A DNA stretch of 64,000 nt, from positions 1 to 64,000 of the forward strand of contig NW_019028996.1 in assembly GCF_002105155.1 (NCBI RefSeq), given 5' to 3'. Positions 1 to 13,074 of this stretch are shown here, in pieces. The position numbers and the translations under genes are program-made. Position 1 is the stretch's first letter. Each line of letters starts with the position of its first letter. Under the pieces are notes generated by a model that was given only the letters and a program-made list of their open reading frames with translations, was not told the origin of the DNA and ran no database searches. Source of the stretch: Lobosporangium transversale (Eukaryota > Mortierellomycota > Mortierellomycetes > Mortierellales > Mortierellaceae).

Positions 1-103
1 CATGTTAGACGCCTGATGGACTAGCTTTTATTATCTCTCATACTTTTTGCACAAAATCATTCGCGCCCACTATTTTATTATAAATTCTATTTGTTTTATT
101 TAT

Positions 104-3100
104 TTATCTCAATAATGACATCAAGCCTTCTAACATCAACGGGTCGACTTTGGAAAGGTACTGCTGTTGGAAGGCAGTAGCTCCTCCATTTATAAGCTCA
201 CATTCTAAGATTGAGGCTTTAACATATTGAGCAAAGTTCGTAGTGTGAACTGGATCATGCTTTAAAAGCTCACGTCGTCGAATAACTTCCGCTGTCTCTT
301 CTGAGGCGTCGTCTTCATCGTCCTGTGCCTCGCGCCAGTAAACAAGTGAATCGCCAGTGCCATTCTCATTTACTTCGTTCAAAACATCTCCCCAGATGCC
401 AATTAAACGAGGCAGATGCTTCAAGACCGAGGAATCCGTAGTACGAATCATGGCTGTCAGGCCCATTGCATGAAGCTTGCGGTGCTTGGGATGTGACACA
501 TTATCAAACTTGAAGGCGACATGACGGTGTAAAACAGAAGCAAAAGATAGTAAGCTTCAGAACATTATGAATAAAGCAAATGAGGCAAACAACCAGTCAG
601 TATTTACCTTCTCTGTCCAGAGCTCCAAGAAGGAGCTTAAAAGATGAGCCTGGCCAAACTGGTGGCTAGCATTATTGACTACATTAGAAAAGTAACCAGA
701 GTTATCAACAGCAAGCCGTGCAATGAAGCAGAGGTATTGGGTCAAGACTACATTTGTTTCCTAAATATAAGAACCGGATAGCAAGTTTAATGACTTCCGC
801 GGCGTTATGTATTACTCCGTAAATAAACCTACTCCACGAGAATAACTTACCTTATTAGCCATAATTATATTGAGAACTTTGTTGATCAGTCCTGAAGAGA
901 TATAAAGTTCTCCTGTAACTTGAAGAGGGCAGGTTAATGCGGTAATATCCATGAATTGCATGATAGATACACTAGCCTCGGATCGAAGCCCTTCTCCCAA
1001 AAGTGCTGCAACACCATTAATGAGATTATTTCCTGCAATCTATCATATAAAATAGCCAAGAACGCGTGTCAGAAATAACACACCCGACAGAGTTTTTAAA
1101 AGCAATTCATGCGAGTCATACCTGGAAAGTTCTTTCAGCATCAAGCATCAGATAGCTCTGCAAAATCTTGAGCATTATGCGCAAATGGTCCATACCCTCA
1201 GCAAGTAGTATGACAGCAGCTGGAACAAGAGACATGAGCTCGTCTGTTGACTGGCGCGCGGTCCTCAGAGTTGCTAACCAAAGTTCGAAGCCGTCTTCCA
1301 TAAGGTAAACATGTGCTTCATGTGATGGGTCGACACTAAGGCGAATTAACGGCATAACAAGAGCATGGAGGCCAATTGATTGTGATTTTAAAGACTCAAC
1401 CAGCTTGGTCATGATTACTAAAATCGCCGATTGAAGCAAGTTTTGATCCGCGGCTGCTTGCCAAAGTGGAGGCAAGAGCTCAATAATCTGCTGCGCATAG
1501 GGGGCAATATGCTCGTCCATACGCTCCACAATCATCGACATGCAATTCAACACTCTCATTCTTGTATCTGGTTCCTCGACTTCGCTCATAATTTTCTTCA
1601 GTCCCAGGACAGACTGCTCCAAAAAAGGCGCAAACCCAGTAGGATCGAAATCCCAGTCATCGATACATGCCTTCAAATTTTGTGCTGCAGAAAGTCGAAC
1701 TGCCAGATGTTCTTCGGGTCTTAAGAGATGCAGCATGATTGTATAAACAGCTGGACGTGCTGGTTTTGAAACATTGACACTAACCCACTTGCCAATCATC
1801 CATGCAATACGTCGTCGAATAATGCGATAACTAAGTAAAGCCAGGATAACAGGGCGATTGAGTCATGATTCCCATATAGGCCTCATGTATCGATGAAAGA
1901 TCGCAAAACTAACCTTGGATTAGGATTCTGAGCCTCATGAGCAAGCTGTCCCTTCAACCAGCTCTCAAAATCAATAGCGTTGTACAAATCGTGCGATCCC
2001 AATCCAATGGCACAGTAAATCGAGTCCTTTAAGAACAAATCGGTCATGTCTAGTGAATGAAATTATGAAAGCCATTAGCATATGAGTGACGTTCAGGAAA
2101 GTAGGATATGTAGAATATTCAAAATGCTTACTTGCAGTTGATCCAGCTAAATTAACTAGAAGGGGGCTGAGCTGTGCACGATGACTCGACAGTAAGACCA
2201 TGAATACTTTCTCAGAACAGGGCTATCGCAGAGGAATGCCATTCGTCTTTGTATTTAGCAACAGTAAATGGTTTATATAAGCTGAAGAACTATTACGATA
2301 ATAGTGAGGGAACTCACCCTGAGTTGATATTTCCAAGCGTCCACTTCCTCTTCCAAAGCCCATTCTTCAGGATTGTTATCCCATTCCTCCAAATCGCCCT
2401 CAGTCAAGCGCATGTATTTGGTAACCAAAATTTCAGCCAGTCTATTGGTAGTCTCTGAGGTCATAAATTCGTTTTCAATGATGTGTCTGCACTGGACAAC
2501 AACAGGCTCAGGGTCCTCTAAAATGGATCACGTAAAATGGGTAAGGCGATCAGCACTTAAACTTCAGCCATGGATCTTCATACTAAGATCTAGATCCAAG
2601 TCGTTACTTACTATCAGAAAGAATGAACTGCGGGTCCTTAAGCGTTTTTTTGATTAAGAGTAATGCTTGAATCAGTGTGGTCTGTGAGAGCGTAGCATTA
2701 TTATCGCCTCCATTCCTGGCAAGTAATCCCCAGTAGAATCGAAGGACATCGCCTGCGCCAGGTGTCAGAATAAATTGTCTTGGATGTACATCTATGAGAT
2801 CCAGATAAAATTTGCCAATCAATTTGATATGAGAATCCACTGATGTAATTAAAAACGAGCATTGCTCTGGAATCGATTCCTTGTAACCCATAAACTTTTG
2901 AAGGTGCTCTAATGCCAATCTAAAGAATGTAATAGGGCCGTCAGACGTAGAGAATTCGGGAAATCCGTGTACGACAACTCTTCTTAAACATTTGAGAGCC
3001 AAGTGCGATGTCTCCAAGCACCCAGAAAGACTCTCAATGTTTGTGGTGTTGGTGGCAAAGAGTTGATCGATATAGCGGACATAGGTGTCGACAATGTTAG

Positions 3101-4061
3101 AAAAGAGTTCTGGTGCTGCTTGTTGAAATTGTTTCCTTCCAGCCGCCAATGTCTTTGAAATGAGTCCTTTAACAACAAGATGAAGAGTGTAGAGTGACCG
3201 TTGCTGAATAAGACGGGCTCTTGGGTCTGATTCATTGGCTGTGGATGAACGAATAATTCCCAAGAGAATTGACAATAGATCTGGCCTAGAAATTTATATT
3301 AGTTAATGATATCACTCGTTCAAAGCTGGGGCATTTGAAACAAAACGTTGAAACGCCTAATTTAACTTCCTATTGTCGTGATTGCTTACCATTCCATTGG
3401 GAAATCAATCCTTGCAACTTTGGCAATTAAAACAGCATTCTGGGTTGCAAGCTTGTTACGTTACAAAAAAAAAGAACAATGCAAGAATTATAGGGGCTTC
3501 ATAAGTGTAGGCTTCATCTAACGTTTGAATGGACTGTGGCGCAAGGGTTTTCTGTGATCAATTTACATACAGGTTTTTGTTCCTCATCCAATGCGGATAA
3601 TAGGCGCGATCGAATAGCAGCCTTTTCCTCAGAAGCAATTGCACTATGAGGAGGATGAAAGCCGTATAATTAATAGCGAAATTAAGCTGCACAGATCAAA
3701 GTAATTCCAAATCTTGAATAAACGTGAGTAAAAAAGCACATACTTTTTGGCAGTCTTTCGCCAATATTTCTCAATGCCATTCTTGAGATAGATGATAGCC
3801 TGCCATCGAATATTGGTATCAATGGACTTGTCATAAAATATATCCTACTCAGCATACCAGACAGGAAGACATGAGCAGAGTGAGAGAGCAAGATTTTTAT
3901 ATCTTCGACATACAAAGGGTCAAAGCACGCACCTGGAGCGTGGCATTAAATTGTGGAGTAGTTTCCCAATGTTGCAGCTGTGCTACAGCATGCCTCATGC
4001 GAGCCTGTTCCTGTGATGCCGCTTCGGCAAGGACCGACAGCAGTGCTTCTCTCGCAGACAT
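104..4061 (-). CDS. KAP120: Importin-11 / Kap120-type karyopherin beta
   Basis: Nuclear import receptor of the importin-beta superfamily, built from HEAT repeats. Multi-exon gene read on the minus strand. The first exon (4061 to about 3932) starts MSAREALLSVLAEAASQEQA and continues into a typical importin-beta N-terminal domain, with LQHWETTPQFNATLQ before a GTGCGT donor. The next exon carries DTNIRWQAIIYLKNGIEKYW, the standard second HEAT repeat. Middle exons (3275-2604, 2464-2273, 1799-1116) match the IPO11 layout, including EEWDNNPEEWALEEE, CMSMIVERMDEHIAPYAQQI and HVYLMEDGFELWLATL. The last exon (499-104) has the IPO11-like tail HDPVHTTNFAQYVKASILE. It shares a 181-bp divergent promoter with PEX2. 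Family assignment is strong; individual splice sites were mostly not resolved. Known cargoes of the family are ribosomal proteins and some ubiquitin-conjugating enzymes; cargo here is inference. Confidence 0.88.
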
Positions 4062-4242
4062 GGCGCAAACAATGGAGTTGAAGAGTTGAAGAATTGAAGA
4101 GCTGATTCATTACTTGCCAAGAGATCAATAAAAAAAAGCCACTATTCATTGTTCATTACTTACAATTCTGAGCCGGCCAGTCTTTTTATCTTTCTTTCTT
4201 AGAGCCCCGTTATATAATTCCGCATTCCTCACGCAATTGCTA

Positions 4243-5872
4243 ATGACCACCCCAACAATACCTTTTTGGGAACCAGACTGGAAGCGGGTGCAGGCCCCTT
4301 TGGTGGCACTTCGCCGTCAACTAGCCTCATTCCCTTCACCTCCGTTGCGCATTATGAAAGTCAGCCAACTAGATGCTGACCTTCTTGACGATGAGTTGCT
4401 TGAGACCATGAAAGAGCAACTCTGGAGTGCATTCTCACTTTTTAAGGTAAAATGCACACAGAGCTTTCCTTGCAACCATTTTACCTCCCTTTCTTTGTCC
4501 TCTTCCCTTAATTTTTTTTTATTTGTATGCCCCAATGCACATGTAAATTTTAATTGCCTGGCTGTAAATTTTAATTGACTGGCTCAACTGATCGGCTTCT
4601 CTGTCACTTTGTCGGTTTTCTTGCTGTGTAGCCAACGTTCAAGGATAAATTCAAGCCGGAACTAGCTTTGGTGCTAAACTTGGTTATGTATAAGTTCTCT
4701 GTCTATGACATGGGGGCAACCTATGGGTCCCAGCTGCAGAATCTTGCATATAGAAATGAGCGCAAGCATCGCGGAGGATGTATGTATCTTAATATCGGCT
4801 CCGATTTGTCAGACTGTAATATTTCTAGGCACATGGCTTGATTTTAAATAATGCAAGCTCTTTAACCGACTTTTTTTTTCTTTTTTGCAGTACAATCCAC
4901 TGCAATCGATACCCCCCTTACCAAGGCACAAAAGATTGCTTATGGAGTTTTCACCGTTGGAGGACAGTACGTCATGGAGCGACTGAACCGCGTTGTGACG
5001 GAGCAAGGATGGGGCGAATTACAAGAGGTATTTTTTCTCATTACTGGAACATGCTTAAATTCAATAACTAGTTGCTTACCTTATTCTCCATCCACATTTA
5101 GGACAACATCAGGAGGAAAGCATGGAATTTGCTACAAAAGGGCACCAGTGTGTTCAGAACAGTATCTCTACTTAATTTTTTAGCGTTTCTGTATGCCGGG
5201 AAGTATCGCTCGGTGCTGGAGCGGGTTCTCGCAATGCGACTCGTCTATGCAGACCGCAACTCAAACCGGCAGGCCAGCTTTGAATTTCTTAATCGCCAGA
5301 TGGTTTGGCATGCATTCACAGTAAGCAATAGGAAAATGAATCAATGATCTATTCAACCGTAATTCGTCGAAGCGGACAAAGCTTTTTTGGTCTAAAGTTC
5401 AATATTTCTCGACCTTGTTTAGGAATTTCTCATGTTCTTGATGCCCTTGATTAACGTATCCAAATTGAAGAGAAATGTTAAAAAGATGCTTTTACCGGCA
5501 GCATTAATATCAGCGAACGAGCTGTCAGTTTTGCCCGCACACATCTGTGCCATCTGCCATGAGAACAACAGTGCGTCTGTCGCACCAGGAACAGCTACGA
5601 TGACTGTCATTCATAATCCATATATTACCAACTGTGGCCATGTCTATTGTTATTACTGCATTAAAACTAAAATGATGATTGACGACGAATGGTGCTGTCT
5701 ACGATGTGGCAACAAGGTCGAGGCAATTGCTAGACACGTCGAGCTTGGAGAAGACAAGGCACTGGAAGAGAAGGGTGAGGAAAAGCAGGGGGAAGATAAT
5801 GGACTTTCAGAAGGCGATCTAGAGGGCCAAACAACGAGGCCCCAAGAAAATGTGTCTATCGATAAAGCATGA
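4243..5872 (+). CDS. PEX2: Peroxin-2, RING-type peroxisomal E3 ubiquitin ligase
   Basis: Peroxisomal membrane RING ligase that, with PEX10 and PEX12, ubiquitinates the PEX5 receptor for recycling. Five exons. Exon 1 starts at ATG 4243 and contains the family signature SQLDADLLDDELLETMKEQL. Later exons give FKPELALVLNLVMYKFSVYD, TKAQKIAYGVFTVGGQYVME, a membrane-segment exon (RTVSLLNFLAFLYAGKYRSV) and the last exon from about 5423. The C-terminal RING is seen as CAICHENN, then NCGHVYCYYC and CCLRCGNK, a C3HC4 pattern. The acidic, glycine/glutamate-rich tail after the RING is probably disordered. An upstream in-frame TTG at 4237 extends the open frame, but ATG 4243 is the natural start. Divergent from importin-11. 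Confidence 0.93.
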
Positions 5873-5989
5873 TTACGATTACCATCTTACTTGCGGTTGT
5901 CGTCTTCTTTTCTGGTCTATTTCTTTGTAAACTCATATTTTGTAAATATATCTGTCTAGAAAATAAATGATTAATAGAATAGTATAAAA

Positions 5990-7400
5990 ACATGCTATGA
6001 GGAGAATACAGTATACCTGAATTACGCCGCTGAGGAAGTGATCAGGCAGAAACCACGCTATTTCTAAACCATGGTCAACTGTCTGGCTTACTACGAAGCG
6101 AGGATGCTGCTGGCCGCTTACCGGTCTGCCCACGATCCGGTGCTGTTCTCTGATCAATACTCGATCTTTGTCGCTGGTGTCTTTTGTCTCATCCATGAGT
6201 GCCTCAGGAGTTGCGAAAAGCGCCCTTAGGATAGCTACGGATGCATACCTGGATGGATTGGATGGTATTTTAGCGAAGCAGCTTGGCATGATATTGCTCA
6301 ACAGTATAATGGTCCTCAATGGTGCTTCTATCGTCGTTGGAAACTATCCCTTCGTCTGTTACAAAATCTGGAATACCCGAAACCGATCAATCAGATTAAT
6401 CACTGCTTGATCATGCTGCTTCTGCTGAGATTCTTGGGGCAACTTAAACTGGTCTGACGGCTGGCGTAGTGGCGGGTTTTGTGACAATGTCCTTAAACAC
6501 CCTCAGTGGACTTCTGCAAGAGCACAAGCCTGATTATAATTATGTTGAACTTGACCTTGTTGCTCTGTGGATAGAGATGGATAAGACTACGCACATCTTC
6601 TTTTTTTTTTTTTTTTTTTTTTTTTTATTAGTACATAGGCAAGAGGATAACTTCAGATGACAGAGGATATAGGTTCTTATCAAGTGCCTTTATGGTGCTC
6701 AAGTTTACCCTGCATGTCAACGATGGGGAAATATAATAGTCATTTCGGGCTACAACACCCAAGGCCATAAGGCTCGCTCTGGAGACATCGAGATGCTCGA
6801 AGCTACCACTCAAGTGGTATTCAAAGATGTTATAGCTCGAAATTGTTCTTCAAATAGTCTTAACTCCCCTGTATGCAAACAGATCGTTGTCTGTGGTGAC
6901 GACGATGACGCCTTCTCAACAGTCTTTTGCAATCTGCAAATCTGCTTCAGTTGGGGACTTAGCGATGGCCCAACCTTTCGAGACCATAAAGCAGCAAAGG
7001 CAGCGTTGTCTTCTTTCTCCAATGAAGGACCGCCAAAATAAAACCTTTTGATGCTCTTGAAGAGAACCTTGCGGATCACCTGCTTGCTTTTGACTCTCTC
7101 TTCAAACGGTTCAACAGAGTTGGTCACTAAAGCTAAACTTTTGCATGTAACACTCGTCTTTTGCCATCTGTCGCCTCCTTCTCTAGGCAGGGTGCTCCGT
7201 CAAAGTAAAGGATGGAGCTTGGTTTAGAAGTAATCCTCGAAATCCTCTTTTCTAAGGTCCCTTGAGCCTTGGTGGGCGGATGAAAAACATAGGCAGACTA
7301 AATGATAATGAAGGATGCCGGCTTGAATGTCAACTCTTTGCTTATTTAGAAAAAGTGAGGAGAAACGAGAAGTACGTTCGAACGGCTAATGAAAACAGGG
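5990..7400 (-). pseudogene. Broken XPG/FEN1-like PIN-domain nuclease pseudogene
   Basis: Minus-strand remnant readable only by changing frame. From about 7300 to 7135 it reads LEKRISRITSK then SSILYFDGAPCLEKEA, like the first acidic strand of PIN/XPG proteins. From 7130 to 6990 it reads VEPFEERVKSKQVIRKVLFK. After a frameshift near 7000 comes GWAIAKSPTEADLQIAKDC, a TGA, then GVIVVTTDNDLFAYRGVKTI, a second TGA (where relatives usually have Trp) and SLMALGVVARNDYY. These are the usual EAD and D-x-D metal-site strands and the H3TH entry of the fold. A run of about 26 T sits at 6601-6626, followed by EDVRSLIHLYPQSNKV. More open fragments continue to about 6000. At least two in-frame stops and three frame changes make a functional product implausible. 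The ends are approximate. Family call is from motif recognition. Confidence 0.7.
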
Positions 7401-7725
7401 CCGTATTCTTTCCTAGGGCGGGCCACAGTCGTACGGTCCCCGTAGTGAGCATTGTGGCAACTGAATAGTAATATGGATAGGCAGATGACAGGTAGGGTGG
7501 ATACAGTAAAAGAAAAGAAAAGAATAGACAAAGACAGAAATCACAAAGACTTTTTAAACAGTAATAGCACAAGCGAAACAATTAAACAGAGAACAATTTA
7601 TTTTTGGTAAAGTCATCAGAGAAGATTCGAGATCAACGTTTCGTTTGCTTGATATCAGAATGTTTAATAGTGATTAATAATAATATTTTGCTTTTTTTAA
7701 GTATTAGAAGCGGTTGTCGCTTTGT
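7401..7725. other. Intergenic, 3' side of BST1
   Basis: About 325 bases between the broken nuclease relic and the BST1 stop codon. It is AT-rich and holds probable 3' UTR of BST1. I see no gene. Weak open frames here overlap the decayed 5' end of the pseudogene and are not convincing. Confidence 0.5.
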
Positions 7726-7985
7726 CTATTTACGTTTTTTGCTCGGTCGAGTAAACGTCCAAACATAACTTGCAACAGTCTTGGATATCTGAAGTACTAG
7801 CTCGGTATCTTTGAGCTGCAATATCAGGAGCCACACGATCCAGATTCTAGACATGAAGAAGATTTGCCAACTATATCGCACACCGAACATAATTAGGAAA
7901 ATGATAATGACATTAAGGATTCCGGCTGTCACTGCTGCATACCTACACAACACCAATAAATTCAATGGATTAGATAAATTCAAAT

Positions 7986-8023
<38 letters not shown>

Positions 8024-11000
8024 AAATTAAATTAAATAAAATAAAATAACACGGAAGCAGCAAAATAAACCTATTAATGTCCAATCCTTACCCTTTCTCA
8101 GGTGTCCGTGGTACCATGGCACCGTCAGTGACAGCCTCCACAAAAAAGATAAATGGTGCAATGTAATCTAGCCGGTGATCAGACGAGAATGGTTCATACC
8201 ATTGGACTGACAAGTTCCTGATCCAAACCATAAGCACCGGCAACGTGCATGGCAATAGCAGAAAAAACATGACAAATATTGACATCACATAATGATAGCG
8301 ATCCCATGCTGCCTGCGTCTGCGATGATGTCTACAAAAAAAAATAATGATTAAATAATAGACACCCATCAGCTTTCCCAAGTTTAGTAATACATTCATTA
8401 AACTAAAAATACTTTTTTTTTTTTTTTTTTTTTTTTCGTACCGCTTTCAGTGCATAGATTAATGATCGGACGCAGGAGACAATGTGAACGAGGACCGCAA
8501 CCACAAATGCAAATTGGTAAGGCACAAAAGTCGCCACCATAATAAATAGGATGATTGTCGTGATTACTCGACGCCGTATAGCGCGAGATCTTTAATATAT
8601 AAAAAAAATTAAATGAAAAATAAAAGCAAAGGGTTAGCACAGGATCCAGGAAAAAAACCCCTCAACAAGAGGCATATCACCATGAGAATAATGTATTACC
8701 TCTTCATGAGCATGTTGCCGATGGCCTTGCTTACGTTATATCGCCTAGATACAAACATAAGACTAGCTGCTATTGATCGAACAAGGCCATTCAGTGCAAT
8801 CCAAATGACAATCACAATCCCAATTGCAATTTGGAAAAATAAAGGTGCCAAGAACCAGAAAAACGTATCGTTCGCTCCCAGCAATGCGTCTCTAAAACGA
8901 AAGCTCGAGAACCATGATTCACTTCTTGCGATTCGTGCACGGATCATCTGCTCGTACGCATCCTGATATACGTTTCTACTGCCTGCGGGGCCTTCAATGA
9001 TTTCCTCCGCTGCACCAGAACTTCCTCTAGATGTAGTTTCTTCCTGAGCATAGGCCGAATATTCGTTAATTGAATACGTTGTCTTTGCCTGGAATGATTG
9101 GAGGAGAGCAATGGCTGCCAAGAACAATGTAAACTTCAAGAATGTCGTTGTGATTAGTTGAGTCAACATAATCCCGAACGGAATGAATGGATGACCATCA
9201 TTAAAAGCTTTGAATTGGGCCCGCAAAGTCAAAATGACCACTAAGAAGGTAAAAACGAGCACCACCATTCTATAGCGAATCACGACTTTGCCGAGGCTTC
9301 CATACTTGTCAACCTGCAAATTGAGTGATAATGGTACTGGACATGATGGATCCATCCAAAAACGAAACTCTATGCCTTTCTTTCCTGGCAATTGAACTCG
9401 CTCGTAATACGGGAGATCACCGTGAAAATTAACATCTATCCCATCCTGTTTAGAAGTCACATCTACTGAATATCGATCCTCGTACATGGTCCAGCCGGAC
9501 TGCCGCAACATTGGAGAGAAATGCTGTGGAGCTAGATTAATACAAATAAAATTAGTCCAAATTAGCCTAAGCTAAATTCATCAGTTGCTTGCGCTGTTTT
9601 TATATTATTTGGTAGAAAAAAAAAAGTTATTACCATAGCAACCTTGACGGCTAACCGTAAGAGTATAAGTTAGTAGACTATTGTCAATGTTAGGCAGCCG
9701 AAGTGTTGATACCAATGATGGTCTCACGGGAAAAGCATGAATCCTTAATCCATCATTCAAGAGTTCTAAAACGGTGGGTTTGTGGATTGTTGGCAAGATC
9801 AGGTAACTATTAAACTCTGTCATAATAAAGCAGCTGGTCCCCAGTGGCAGTACTGCGCTATTGAGCCATAATCACCTACTTCGAGTTGTCGTCTCCATTG
9901 TCACCAATGAGTCAGCTTCAGCAACAAACTCTGCAATCAAAAACCCTGGTACTGGAAACTTACGACCCTTGTCTAGGATTACCAGGTATTGCACTCCATC
10001 TAGTTCCTGGACTTTTTGAGATACAAAGCGGAACTCCTGGCCACGACCATATTTCCCTAATGGAGGCGATGTAGATGGATGTGCAGGAGAAGCAAGTGAA
10101 GCAGGGATTGGAATGGCAGATAAAGTGTCGTACCGACATGTAAGGCGAGCTGCATCGGTTGATGCTGCGGCTCTAACTTCGGAATACTCATCAGTGCAAA
10201 GAAGCAAATCCAATCGACTGTCAGGTCCAAATTGATGATCTGTCAAAAGGTTAAAGGTGTCAACATCACTATCCCATGGGACTGGCATGATATGCAAATG
10301 AAGGGCATCCAACTCGACATCATATTTGCCGCTAACCCTAGGAGGATATTGCAAGACACTACCAGCTGTAACAATAGTATGGGCGACTTCAGAAAGCACA
10401 AATGTCTTTGTTTCTAAATATTCCCAATAAATGATGCATGGTCAAGGCTACCATCCTTATTTGTAGCCCAAGTTACTTATATACTATCAACGACATATTA
10501 GAGTAGTACTAACCTTTTGGTCTCTTAGGGTTATCCAAATGATCTTCTAATCCTGTCAAAAGCCTGTTCCTGAAGATTCTCATGCGCTCTTCGAGGGGTT
10601 TAACCTGCTCTGGATAACTAGCATCCACAACATCAATCAAAGTTTTCCCCAAAACAATCGCAATTTGATTGCACCAGAGAATTGAGACGTGGTCTGAACC
10701 CACCCATGCATGTGGGATCGATGACGTAAAGACCGTAAATCCATGTGATTGGGGTACAATATTGTGAATATTTCCAGATTCGCCATTGACGATAATGTCC
10801 AGATTGCCACCTGCAATTGACACTAATGATACATTCTTAAGCGGTGCATCGGGTCCTTGAAATCCACGACTCCAGAATGACTCAATGCGATCATAAATAT
10901 CGCTTATCTCAAAGTCCAATGTCACAGGCGGTAGGAGGTGCGGTGTAGCAGCTGTCAAGACAGCATGAACGGTGCCTGGTCGATAGTTACTCATAGTAAA

Positions 11001-12639
11001 GAGGGTCCGTGCGACAACACCCCCCATACTATGTCCGACAAGAAGTACAGATGTTGGTTTCGGCAGATTGGGATCTTGATGGCGATCGTCATCGTAAAGC
11101 GAAAGGATATAGGCGATAGCATCGTTCAAAAACTGAGCCTGCTCCAGTAATGAATGTCCATGCAATGCTGAAAACTCTTCATTAAAGTCCACTATTTTGC
11201 AAGAATGGGATTCAATTTTTTAATATAAAACAGTGATTTTTAGAAAAACTGACGATAAAACACCCTTTGCGTCCCTGTAGCTCCTCTAGAAGCGACGTGT
11301 TTTTTGACTACCGAGAATGCCTTACACGTAAAGAAGTCTATTGGACGCGATAGTATCTTGCCGTCACTACGCTGCTCTTCTGCCAATTTCTCATAATAAT
11401 ACTTTGATGCTTCTTTTGCGATAGATCGCATCTGTTTGGCACTCCCAGCATTTCCAGGGATAAAGAGGGCTGGAATGCCTAGTGGTTGGACCTAATTGAC
11501 AATAAAAGCATTCCCATGAGATTCAACCGAGTGCTCGATAGAAATGTATTAAAAAAAGTAAAAATAAAAAAAAATAAAAAATCGTCATTCCTTACCTTGG
11601 CTTCCTTATCAATTGTAAACACCGAGTTGGAAGAGTGCTCTGTGATCATACTCGCTGGTACCTGCAGCCGATAGTCATACTGATCACGAAAAAGAAGTAA
11701 GCCATATTTCCCTGCAAATGCCGTCCGCTCACGATCAAATCCCAATAACTTGTAATAACGTGGTTGCATATATGTGTACTGACAAGTGTTAGGGTCCACC
11801 TGGTGATAAAAATTGGAGTGGAAGATACATCCTAGTAAAGTCAATGACACCAAGAAGACAATCCCCATTGAATAGGAGCAATTCAACGACGGTGACTGGC
11901 ACGCCTTCATCAGAGGAATGTCGCGAGGTGTAGAATACGATTTACTCCGTGTTTTGGATCGTCCATTTGTATGCGCTGTAGAAGTCGGATCGCATCTTGT
12001 CGACTTAGATCCACTATGCTCTTTATCAATATGCCGATGGTTGGCAATACTGTATGGTAGCGAGTATTGAGAAGGTGATGTTGGTGAAGGTTCTTGTGAT
12101 GACGGCTCCGAGGTGCTCGTAGGCGACGCACTACTGGAATGAATTGTTGCGGACATCCGTTTTGTTGGATGACTTCTCTTACGCTCATGCGTTTTTGGCT
12201 GAGGAATAGGAGAGCTATGTTGGTTCCCATTGTCCTGGTGTAGTCGCTCTGACCTGTAAGGTAAATCCGTCTGCACTGTGTCTACAAACTCAAATGTACT
12301 GGGCTGACTCCTGTTACCAATGTGATTCTGAAGCGATCGACGTTTAGACGACTGAGACTCCTTCTGCTGCTGTAAGTCTGGAATGTGTTGTTTCTCCTTC
12401 AATTCCAGAGCCACATTTTGTTCCTCACCTCCTTGTTCGATGCGACCGTTGGGAAACTGATGGATGATGTGGTGGGCTCCCGATCGGGCTGCTCCTTCCT
12501 TCGGGGACTGTGCTTTGTCTTCGTCGTAATCGCGGTGGTTCATTGAGAGAAACAAATGTGGTGGGCGGAAGGAGGCGTCGTCGACAAGGACAGGAACATG
12601 CTCTTCGGAGTCAGGGATGAGGACAGACGTCGATTGCAT
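7726..12639 (-). CDS. BST1: GPI inositol-deacylase (PGAP1/Bst1)
   Basis: ER membrane lipase that removes the inositol-linked acyl chain from GPI anchors, a step needed for ER export of GPI-anchored proteins. The N-terminal exon (12639 to about 11596) encodes a disordered Ser/Gln/His-rich region of about 250 residues, then a membrane segment (MGIVFLVSLTLLGCIF) and CQYTYMQPRYYKLLGFD, typical of the family. Next come IPALFIPGNAGSAKQMRSIA and the lipase exon (11192-10509), with LDHL-like context and the nucleophile motif VLLVGHSMGGVVARTLF. TAATPHLLPPVTLD and GSDHVSILWCNQ complete the alpha/beta-hydrolase core, the latter supplying the probable catalytic His. The C-terminal half (9511-7726) has several hydrophobic membrane helices. 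Introns at about 7990-8018 and 8414-8436 contain long poly(T) runs on the plus strand. Length (over 1000 residues) suits fungal Bst1. Confidence 0.93.
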
Positions 12640-13074
12640 GCGCGCTCTCTTTGCCAGCGTTTATGTTTTTTTTTTCTTTTCTTTCTTTTTTTCTTTTTAT
12701 TTTTCAGCGTCGATAAGTATCTGACCCGAGAGCTCCTTCAAGGATTCACAGAATCGTTAAAAACCATTCACTTGCGTGTTTTACACACACTCACGCATTC
12801 ACACACTTCCTTTTGTACTGTCTTATTGAATTGTCTTAGTCTCTGTTTGTTTTGTCTGCCTAAACAGTGCGTGTCTTCTGTTGCTTGGTGTACTGTTTAG
12901 AATTAGATCACAATTAGAATGCAGCAATTTAAAGGACATGAACGTTGTCAGATCTGTAGAATAATACAGAAAATAGTCAAATGAATGCCAATCAGACCTG
13001 GCAGGTGTGCAGGTGTGCAGATGTGCAGGTGTTGGTGCTCTCTTTTTCTCTGTTTGCCATTTTATTTTATTTTT
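12640..13074. promoter_or_regulatory. BST1 upstream region with CA/TG repeats
   Basis: The 435 bases between the BST1 start and the DBP7 stop must hold the BST1 promoter. A T/C-rich run (12661-12710), an ACACAC/CACTCACG stretch (12783-12808) and a short tandem repeat of GTGCAGGT-like units (about 12999-13033) are visible. No gene is apparent. Confidence 0.4.

Noticed and set aside
6640-7000. TGA read as Trp, making the nuclease relic intact
   Set aside because: Other genes here end properly at TGA (MND1, HCS1), and the relic also has frameshifts, so a changed genetic code does not explain it.
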